This document shows positions 56,671 through 64,000 of a stretch of DNA of 64,000 nucleotides, one piece after another. The notes beneath the pieces are model-generated. The model was not told where the DNA came from, searched no databases, and worked only from the letters and a program-made list of their open reading frames with translations. Location: positions 249,864,187 through 249,928,186 of the forward strand of contig OX422214.1 of NCBI GenBank assembly GCA_949130495.1, given 5' to 3'. The stretch is from Sambucus nigra. Lineage: Eukaryota; Streptophyta; Magnoliopsida; Dipsacales; Adoxaceae. Position numbers and translations under genes: made by a program. Numbering within the stretch: the first letter of the stretch is position 1; the number at the start of each line of letters is the position of its first letter.

Positions 56671-57029
56671 ATACCCCTGCAATTTTATCTCGCCTTGTCT
56701 GATGAAACATAGACATCTATCGGTAGTATCTCACAAGTAACTTAGTATCCACTTCACTGCTTCCCAATGTTGCTTTCTCAGGTTGGTCATGAATCCGCTC
56801 CCACTGCATGAGCAATATCTGGTTTCGTGCAGACCATGGCACACATCAAACTTCCAATGGCTGAGGCATATGGAACCTTGTCCATGAAGTTCTTCTCATC
56901 CTCCGTCTCGGGTGAATGGTTCTTGGATAGTTGGAAGTGACTAGTCAATGGCGTGTTAATAGCTTTAGCATCACCAATGCTGAACCTCTGCAAGACACGA
57001 TTGATGTACTCTGCTTGAGACAACTGCAA
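56671..57029 (-). pseudogene. copia RT/RNase H connection
   Basis: Encodes QLSQAEYINRVLQRFSIGDA, then ETEDEKNFMDKVPYASAIGS and CTKPDIAHAVG, up to the MULE-like insertion. Confidence 0.85.
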
Positions 57030-57047
57030 AGTACCTTTTTGCTTGTC

Positions 57048-57700
57048 TCAGTTGATCCTCATCCCAAGAATCTGCTTTGCTGCACCCAAATCTTTCATGT
57101 CGAACTCACTCGATAATTGCGTCTTTAAATTTCTATCCATATCCGGGCCTGCCACTAACATGTCGTCAACATATAGAAGCAATAGAATGTATCTGGACTG
57201 AAACCTTTTGAAGTAGCAGCAGTGGTCAGCGTTGCACATGAAGTAGCCATTTTTATGCATGAACCCATCGAACTTCATATACCACTGCCACGGGGCTTGC
57301 TTCAAACCGTATAGGTTCTTCAGTTTTGATACCAGGTTCTCCTTGCTTGAGAAACCCTTTGGTTTTTGCATGTATATCTCCTCATTTAGGTCACCGTGGA
57401 TAAAAGCAGTTATGATATCTAACTGCTTAAGGTGCAAACTTTCTGACGCAACAATGCTTAAAACTGATCGGATTGTATTCAGTTTCACAATTGGTGAAAA
57501 AATATCTATGTAGTCAATTCTTTCCTTTTGCTGAAAGCCTTTGACCACAAGTCTTGCTTTGTATCTCTTGGAACCATCGTGTTCCTCTTTGACTCGATAC
57601 ACTCATTTGTTGTGTAGGGCCTTCTTTCCCACGAGTAACTCAGTTAGTTCCCATGTCTGGTTAGAGATGAGGGATTTTGTCCCATCATCCATTGCAAGCT
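57048..57700 (-). pseudogene. copia reverse transcriptase
   Basis: Contains ARLVVKGFQQKERIDYIDIF, QLDIITAFIHGDLNEEIYM (first catalytic Asp), YGLKQAPWQWY and LLLYVDDMLVAG (the YVDD active site), so the catalytic residues are kept. The upstream part (57603-57700) is out of frame with the main ORF. Confidence 0.9.
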
Positions 57701-57716
57701 CCCACTTGCTCGCATC

Positions 57717-57980
57717 CTACATCTGACATACTTCGTCATAACATCTAGGTTCACCGTCATCAGTGAGCAACAAATAGTTCATATACTTCCTATTTGGTAC
57801 ATGAGGTCGGTAGGATCTTGTCAATTGAGGAGCAGGATGGGGAGATTGTAGGCTACTCTGCAGTGTTGGTTCGTTTGACTGAGAACTTTCATGTCTGTTG
57901 CGTTGCACTACTATTTGGAATATCCTCCAAATCAATATACAATGGATCATCATGTCTTGTGCCACTAGACTGTGGTGCAT
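57717..57980 (-). pseudogene. copia linker between integrase and reverse transcriptase
   Basis: A Ser/Pro/Gln-rich stretch followed by RSYRPHVPNRKYMNYLLLTD and EPRCYDEVCQM, the usual start of the RT module in Tork-type copia. Confidence 0.75.
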
Positions 57981-58299
57981 CTCTTTCCTTGTACATCACA
58001 TTTTCATTGAATATCACATCCCTGCTTCTGATTATTTTCTTTGTTTGGTCATTCTAGAATCAATAATTAAACTCATCTTCTCCATATCCAAGGAAAGTGC
58101 ATTTTAGTGACTTAGGGTCAAGCTAACCTCTAGCATGATCACTAATATGCACATATGACACAGTCGAAAACCTTCAAGTATGAGTTTTACCTCCTTTCCT
58201 CTCCATACTTTCTCTGATATTCTGTGCTCCAACGTCCTCGGTTGATTTGGTAGGCTGTTGTGTTGAGTGCCTCTGCCCAGAACTGTTTGGGTAAACTTG

Positions 58300-58800
58300 C
58301 ATGTATGCATATGCTTTTGGCTCTCACAGTTAATGTTTGGTTCATCCGTTCTGCCACGCTATTCTATTGTGGTGTCCCTTGTACGGTCCTCTCTGGTCTT
58401 ATTCTATGTTGATAACAGAACTTCTTGAACCCGATGTCTTTGTACTCGCCACCGTTGTTGGATCTTAACTTCTTTATTTTTAGTCCCGACTCATTCTCCA
58501 TTATGGCATTCCATTTCTTGAAAATCTCGGACTTGTGTCTTAAGAAGTAAACCCCCACCTTTCTAGAGTGGTCATCAATGAAAGTCACAAAGTATGACTT
58601 TCTGCCGATGGATGAGGCCCAAACGTTTGTATGGACAAACTCAAGCTTTTTTTTCTTTGGAGTTCTGCCACTCTTCAAGAAACTTACTCGCTTTTGCTTC
58701 CCAAATATGCAACTCTCACACAAGTCAATATCGACTGACTGTAGTGCTGGCAGTGTTCCTTAAGAGTGCATTATTTTGAGCCCTTTCTCACTCATCTGAC
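58300..58800 (-). pseudogene. copia integrase core
   Basis: Encodes CESCIFGKQKRVSF, FVTFIDDHSRKVGVYFL (first catalytic Asp) and KLRSNNGGEYKDIGFKKF, where the second catalytic Asp of the usual DNGGE box is Asn. Stops and frameshifts follow toward 58100. Confidence 0.85.
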
Positions 58801-59221
58801 TAAGTCTTTGGTGCCACAAGTGTGAGCCTTCTATGCTACCAGCAACTGCAATTGATTCGCAGGCGTCTTTGGTTATGTAGAGTGAGCCACTCTTCTTGCC
58901 ACGTGCCATGGTCGTGGAACCTTTGGAAATTTTCTAGTCATCACCACTGAAGGTTATGACATAACCTTCACTTGCCAATTGGCCCACAAATATAAGATTT
59001 TTTCTCAAGTCGGGGATGTGTCTCACATCCTTTGGCTTCCACACCGAACCATTCAACTTGATCAGTATTTCGCCTTTGCCAACAACGTCGCATGCTTGGT
59101 CGTCACCAAGATATACCTTGCCAAGGTTACCTGGTACGTAACTCATTAAGAGTTCTCTACTTGAGGTAGTATGAAAAGAAACCCCTGAGTCCAACACCCA
59201 GGACTCTGCCTTGCTCTCCAA
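58801..59221 (-). pseudogene. copia protease and GAG-pre-integrase
   Basis: Protease has WVLDSGVSFHTT (DSG active site), YLGDDQACDVVGKG and VRHIPDLRKNLIFVGQL. The HHCC-type pre-integrase follows, out of frame. Confidence 0.85.
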
Positions 59222-59289
59222 GGAGCATATCAGTGCGTCGTCTGATGCTTTTGAAACGACGTTGGCTTCAGTCTTCTCTTTTTTCAGGG

Positions 59290-60048
59290 ATCTACATTGA
59301 TTTTTGTAGTGCCCGATCTTGCCACAATTCCAACACTCAATTGCCTTCTTGTTCTGATTTTAGTTGTTGAAATTTTTAGGATTTGGCAACTTGCCATTTC
59401 TCGATCTGAATTTGCTATGCCCTCTGTTCCTGTTTGAATCTATGCCTCTGCTTTCCATGTTCAACACCGATGTCGAAGTGGAGGCTCCGCTTGACTGTTT
59501 TCGAATTTCCTACGTCATGATCATACTAACGACATCATTAAGCTTAAGTTTGGATTTATAAACTACTGATCGCAGTATGTGTTTCGCTCCAACTCTCGGG
59601 CATCTGCCCAGAATTAATGTAGCTCAATTTTCATCATTAAAGTTGATATCAACCGATTCTTGTTGACCGATCACTCCGTTGAGCGCGTTTAGATGTTCTT
59701 TAAACTGTCCGCCTTCCGCCATTTTCAAATTAAATAATTTTTTAATCAAATGAACTTTATTTGCTGCAGAAGGTTGCTCATACATGCTGGAGAGGGCTGC
59801 CATGCGAGACGTTGTCGTCTTCTCTTTTTTTATATTAAACGCCACTGATTTTTATAGTGATAGGCTCACAGTGCCAAGAGCTTTCCGGTCAAGCAGCTGC
59901 CATTTGGGATCCTTTATTTCTTCTGGCTTTTCACCCAGTGGTAAATACAAATCCTTTTGGTAGAGATAATCCTCCATTTGCATTTTCCAAAATCCAAAAT
60001 TTGTGCCGTCAAATTTGACGACATTAAAGTTTCTTTTTCTGACGCCAT
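59290..60048 (-). pseudogene. copia gag
   Basis: From ATG at 60048 (MASEKETL), with FGFWKMQMEDYLYQKDLYLPL, SRMAALSSMYEQPSAANKVHL and GGQFKEHLNALNGVIGQ. The zinc knuckle region lies near 59300-59345 (CWNCGKIGHYKNQC in the right frame). Broken by frameshifts near 60010, 59850 and 59600. Confidence 0.85.
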
Positions 60049-60146
60049 TACTCCCACTCCACCAAAAAATTGCCGAGTAACAAAAAAAACTATGCACAAT
60101 AATTTTTGTCAAACAACTCCATCTAATCAAGGTTGCCAAACCAAGA

Positions 60147-60158
60147 GCTCTGATACCA
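60147..60158 (-). other. Primer binding site of the minus-strand copia
   Basis: The inverse reads TGGTATCAGAGC, two bases from the LTR end at 60161. Confidence 0.9.
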
Positions 60159-60160
60159 AT

Positions 60161-60665
60161 TGTTGGGAAATTAGACGCCGCTAATATCTGCCAATTATAT
60201 TTCCAATACCTTGGAATTTAATGGGTCAAGAAAATATATTGAATGCAAAATTTAAATGGACTGTATAAGTGTAGAAACATTCACACACAAATACACAGCA
60301 CATTTATTTACATGATTCACCAATTTGGCTACGTTCACAGCTCACACTCTTTTTCACTCTAATAATTGTTAATAAAAAACACACTGTATCACTCGCACTC
60401 TGAAACTACTCATACTCGGGTATTTTTTTGGCTTACACACATTGTGTATCACTCGCACTCTGGAAATACTCGTTCAATATTTTTCTCTAGCTTACACTAA
60501 CAACACTTCTATGAAAATACACACTGTAATTTTCTCTCTACTCTTGCTTGTTTCAAGTAAGAGAATTGGGTGGTTTATATCTTCAGCAAATGGCTGTATT
60601 AATAGTAGCAGATCAATCAGGCAGATGCTGGAGTGACTTGTGGAGAGATTGAGGGAGAAAAAAAG
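60161..60665 (-). repeat. 5' LTR of the minus-strand copia (outer end lost)
   Basis: Aligned with the plus-strand element's LTRs from ...AATTTCCCAACA outward to the CTCCCTCAATCTCTCC block. Beyond ~60665 homology stops. Contains tandem GTATCACTCGCACTCTG words (60387 and 60449). Confidence 0.8.
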
Positions 60666-61460
60666 AGGCTGGGTCATGAGAATACCAATTGTGAGGGTCT
60701 CTAACTTGTCAAAAATCAAGCCGATACTCTATTCGGGCGGTGTGTTGCTAGATTCCAGCGTGAGCGTTCTTCCTTGGTGTGCCATTGTTGGTTGTTAGCA
60801 TTTCCCACGGAATAACATCGGTTGGGCGATTAGGCTTCAATTACCAACTCATGTATCACTATATCAATGGCATAAAAGAATCACACTCAACACAAGAAAT
60901 ACTCTCTTGAAATTTCATACATTGTTTATCTAAATAAAGTAATACAATATTTATAGAGGAAGGTGAAGGGGAATATTCGCCAAATTTGATCCACTAATGG
61001 TTCTAGTATATTAAAGATGTCACTAGTGACATTTATGCTTTATATGACATAAGCCATGACATCATCTTCCTACGAACTCTGTTATCTACTAAATAATCCC
61101 CTCTCATATTCACTAAATGCCGAATATCAAGGGGGAAAATAGGAAAAGACAAAACTATATAACAACGCAATTTTAGCCCTAAATATCTCTCCTATTTACA
61201 TTACTCCGCTCCCTTGAGAAATGTTCATCCTTGGACGCAAGGCGAAGGTGGACACTCAATTTGAACACTTTTGTCTCTTTCGATTTCAGCCCAAAAATAT
61301 TTTTTATAAAATAAATGGGGCTGAAATTAAATTTCTGAGCACATCCCCAATTTTCGAGTGGAAATTGCCAAGTCTCGCCTTTGAAAGCCAATGACAAACT
61401 CAGATCCTGCTGACAACTTCACTCTGGTTCGATAAGGAACTCCCAGACTGACGATGGAGG
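60666..61460. other. Unassigned DNA, possibly a further minus-strand LTR
   Basis: The region 60820-61180 has LTR-like features on the minus strand: a TATA-like CTCTATAAATATTG in inverse at 60945-60958, and leader-like AT-rich DNA. No partner LTR, primer site or pol motif was found. Confidence 0.35.
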
Positions 61461-61949
61461 TTATGGATGGGGTAGGAGACTTTCTGGTGTGGGGGTCGTG
61501 GGTAAGAAGGGCTTGTCAGTCTGTTTCGGTGTCGCGGCAGGTCCTGGGGAAGTCATAGGTGTGGGGATTCCTCCCAGGTAAGCTGCAGCCTCTCTTGGGG
61601 GATGTTTGAGATCAGCCACCAAGTTTTGGCTGCAAATGACTGACGGTGATGTATAAGCCGCTACAGCGACAATCAAAACGGAGGTGCCAGTAGGGAGAGG
61701 TGCAAAGGAAGCACCATTTAGGATGGGGGTTTCAGTGAAGGGCTTCCTGCCTTCTGTCATCTCAAGTAGGAAGCTGAAATTAGAGAAGAAGGCAGAAGTG
61801 TGGGATTGTGGTGGCAGTTGTTGTGGTGAGATGAAGGCGGCTACTGTAGAATCTGCGGGAACCACAGGAAAGCAGCAATCAGAGGCTGCAGTGTCGATGT
61901 GATGGCTCTGGTGATACTCTAATTTGTCTGGGAATTGCACCCTTCCCAC
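61461..61949 (-). CDS. Unrecognised 162-residue ORF
   Basis: An uninterrupted minus-strand frame encodes a Pro/Ala/Ser/Thr-rich protein (MGRVQFPDKLEYHQSHHIDT ... GGIPTPMTSPGPAATPKQTD ... PTPESLLPHP). No known domain. The overlapping plus-strand ORF (61684-61902) also looks gene-like in composition. It ends exactly where the MITE begins, so it may be a truncated piece of a gene or of a retroelement Gag. Coding status is uncertain. Confidence 0.3.
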   Translation of the reverse strand: MGRVQFPDKLEYHQSHHIDTAASDCCFPVVPADSTVAAFISPQQLPPQSHTSAFFSNFSFLLEMTEGRKPFTETPILNGASFAPLPTGTSVLIVAVAAYTSPSVICSQNLVADLKHPPREAAAYLGGIPTPMTSPGPAATPKQTDKPFLPTTPTPESLLPHP

Positions 61950-62616
61950 TAGGTCTGTTAACAGAGCGGATATAGACTACCGAATTCGGATCTGTTAACG
62001 ATCCAGAAATCCAGTTTGAAAATCCGGTCCGTTAAGCTTACACGCAAATTTGAAATTCAGTAAATTGAACACACAAAATATGACAATAGCAGCTGAAACA
62101 AGAAAGAACATATATATATATATACACACTTGGTGTAAGAAATTTGGAAATCAGAGAAAAAATGGGAACAGGTAACCAAACAGATTCATGAATGCTGTTA
62201 TATGAAGATATATATACACAAGATATAAGAACAACTACCTCAGATCTTAAGTAAAAAAGGAATAGAATATATATTTTCATCATATGTCGAAATCACATCT
62301 CGTTTCAACATACCCTTCGAAAACAAGAAATTAGAGAGAGAGATGGATTTTAGGGTTTGATATCTGTACTTTTCCTCTAAAAAATGGGCTTCCCAGATAA
62401 AGAAATGAAAGGTCTAGATTAATGGCTATATATGTATACACACACACACACACACATAGCTAAACGGATCGGATTAACTCAAATCTAAATCCGGTCTATT
62501 TTGTCTATTTAATTATTTGACTCAGGATATTGGATTTCAAAACTTAATCCATATCTGACTAAACAGATCGGTTTTGGATTCGGATCCGGATCAAATCCGA
62601 TCCGTTGATAACCCTA
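61950..62616. mobile_element. hAT-like MITE
   Basis: Ends TAGGTCTGTTAACAGAGCGGAT (left, in part) and in inverse TAGGGTTATCAACGGATCGG (right), with flanks CTTCCCAC / CTTCTCAC (7 of 8). Rich in ATCCGGATC-type words near both ends and AT-rich inside. Contains a (CA)n run (62437-62455). 667 bp, non-coding. Confidence 0.7.
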
Positions 62617-63224
62617 CTTCTCACCCATTGACTCCTCCAATCGCGTAGTTCGTCGCTCAATCTCGGATGGATTGCTCTTGTTCGTTGCCATTGTTGTTTT
62701 TTTATAATTTTTTTCTACACAATGTCAATCCGCTACCTCTCTCTCTCTTCCTCCCCTTGAAATTATATATCTTGTCTATCTCCATCTTTGTGTATAGATA
62801 CACTAGTACACCTACGGGTGTGTATATATATTATCGTATATAAATACAAACAATGTATATTGATCATTGGATGGGTGTGGGAATGAAGCAAGGGTGGCTG
62901 TCGGTGTTGGTGGCTGGACGAAGTGGTGGATGACCAATGTTACCTAATTCGCTGGTAACCTATCCGTGCCACGAACTGGGTCGGACGACCCCAAACGGGG
63001 TGCGTTCGCGAGCTGGATCGTTAAATCTGGCGACCCAATTTTCTCCCGCAATAATGGAATATTATACAGTGTATGAAGACTTTTTTCAAAACCTAAATCA
63101 ACGCATGGAGATCGCAATTTATCTTTTCAAAACAGACGAACAAATGAAGTCTAGAATGGTCTATCAAAAGTGTGTACATCGAGAGATGAATTAAGAAATG
63201 CATTGCCGTCATGAAAGTCGCCAA
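62617..63224. other. Unassigned DNA
   Basis: A plus-strand ORF (62937-63194, 85 codons) has no recognisable content. No repeats or terminal structures seen. Confidence 0.5.
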
Positions 63225-63335
63225 TAAATGGTGGGCTTGGGACTGTGTTGTTAGGTGCACGGTGCTGGGTTCGATTCCCCGTTGGTAAGCCAGTATTTAA
63301 GCGTGGTGCGTGTGGGATGTGGGTCTTGCGCAGTA
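63225..63335 (+). repeat. Possible SINE with RNA polymerase III B box
   Basis: GGTTCGATTCCCC (63269-63281) matches the tRNA B-box consensus. The A box is unconvincing, and the segment runs into a 25-C tract. A tRNA-derived SINE is possible but not shown. Confidence 0.3.
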
Positions 63336-63360
63336 CCCCCCCCCCCCCCCCCCCCCCCCC
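63336..63360 (+). repeat. C25 homopolymer
   Basis: 25 consecutive C. Confidence 0.95.
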
Positions 63361-64000
63361 GTTTAGATTTCACGGGGGAGTCCAAAGGGCTCGTTCGTGT
63401 GGCGGTTCAGGGTTATAAAAAAAAAGTCAAAGAAAAATCGAAACATTTGTTCTCTATCAAAAGCCATTGCAGCTCCTTCTCTGTCATTACGTCGTCGTTC
63501 TGAAAATCCCTACGCGGTTCTCTCTTTATGTTGCGCAAGTTAATAGTAATAGCAGAGTCGGTTTTGTAAACCTTAATTAGATGTGAGTTTTTTTTTGGGT
63601 GATGGGGAAGTGTGTGTGCGCGGCTCACGTATTGAGGTTCACTTGTTGAAATTGAAACAAAACATTTACGGGGACGTGTCTGTGGGTATTGTAATTAAGT
63701 GGCTATTAAAATGACAGAGCACCCAAAAATGGTTGAAGTGACATACTTTTTCATTATGGTTGGGGTTCACCAACTTTATTGTGCTTGGAGTTTGAGATAA
63801 TACCTCCTTCACTAGCAAAAATAAAAACTTTTTTTTAAACAACCGATACTTATATGTCTGTTTTGTAGGGTAAGAAACATTGATTATATTTTAAGTGAGA
63901 CTTTAAAATCTTAAAAATTTTAAGGTTATTAAATGATTATAAATAACCGTCAAACTTCACATAATTTCATTGGAAGTCCCAAAAAATTCCCAAATTTCAA
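63361..64000. other. AT-rich DNA, nothing recognised
   Basis: No coding sequence or terminal repeat; presumably still inside the ABCB intron if the gene is intact. Confidence 0.5.

Larger units (their letters stand above)
50403..60665 (-). mobile_element. copia retrotransposon (Tork/TNT1-like), minus strand, with nested hAT and MULE
   Basis: Reading right to left: 5' LTR (60665-60161, its outer ~130 bp lost), primer site, gag, protease, integrase, reverse transcriptase, RNase H, polypurine tract and a 112-bp 3' LTR remnant. RNase H is split twice, by a hAT element (50901-55406) and a MULE-like element (55540-56661). Without these the element is ~4.6 kb. All genes carry stops or frameshifts, so it is dead. 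Confidence 0.88.

Noticed and set aside
63255..63295. tRNA gene
   Set aside because: Only the B-box-like GGTTCGATTCC is present; no acceptor stem, anticodon arm or A box can be formed.
43479..64000. Further ABCB exons
   Set aside because: I looked for the next conserved segments (helix 5-6 and the first Walker A region) and found none; the region is filled with transposons.

Overview
The window is nuclear DNA from a eudicot plant with a large, repeat-rich genome. This is shown by split genes with GT/AG introns, several plant LTR-retrotransposon lineages, CACTA, hAT, Mutator-like and Tourist-like DNA transposons, and the 5' end of a recognisable plant gene. There are no operons, ribosome binding sites or CRISPR arrays. 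All alignments and percentages below were made by eye.

Layout. 1-3210: 3' end of a Ty3/gypsy chromovirus (Tekay type) with a 2.9 kb 3' LTR, inserted into a long-TIR MITE (to ~3576). 3740-7291: remains of a CACTA element split by a minus-strand Tekay-type solo LTR (4118-7228). 7292-17595: a second, degenerate CACTA element carrying a complete non-autonomous LTR retrotransposon (11182-17501, perfect GTTGT target duplication). That retrotransposon has 1557-bp LTRs, an Asp-tRNA primer site and one unfamiliar 302-residue ORF in place of gag-pol. 17600-20035: probable 3' end and LTR of a SIRE-like copia element. 20121-20438: a 159-bp tandem duplication. 23954-28919: a gag-only copia element (perfect CATTT target duplication). 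29325-29720: a degenerate minisatellite. 30300-30810: a decayed Ty3/gypsy integrase on the minus strand.

The one clear host gene starts at 32448: a full-size ABC transporter of subfamily B, orthologous to the ABCB6/ABCB20 pair. Four coding exons are visible (32448-32819, 42322-42376, 42483-42658, 43278-43478; 268 codons), about the first fifth of the protein. Intron 1 is 9.5 kb and the intron after exon 4 is at least 20.5 kb, because both are packed with nested elements. Intron 1 holds a MULE (34654-35912), a minus-strand retroelement fragment (36030-38157), and a GTGTC-rich MULE-like element carrying an 8-bp-TSD element (39843-41616). The region after exon 4 holds a second copy of that 8-bp-TSD family (43726-46806), itself broken by a small rearranged LTR element with a 157-bp-arm hairpin. 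Next come two related copia (Tork/TNT1-like) elements tail to tail (47663-50402 plus strand; 50403-60665 minus strand). The second contains a full hAT (50901-55406), which holds a Tourist-like MITE (53097-54001), and a MULE-like element (55540-56661). A hAT-like MITE lies at 61950-62616.

Main points of interest: the 302-residue ORF element with arrays of the palindrome CGAATCGATTCG just upstream of its TATA box; the recurrence of the same architecture (CpG-rich palindromes followed closely by a TATA box) in four unrelated LTR families here; two dispersed non-autonomous DNA-transposon families defined from paired copies; and the fate of an ABCB gene whose intron has become a stack of nested transposons.
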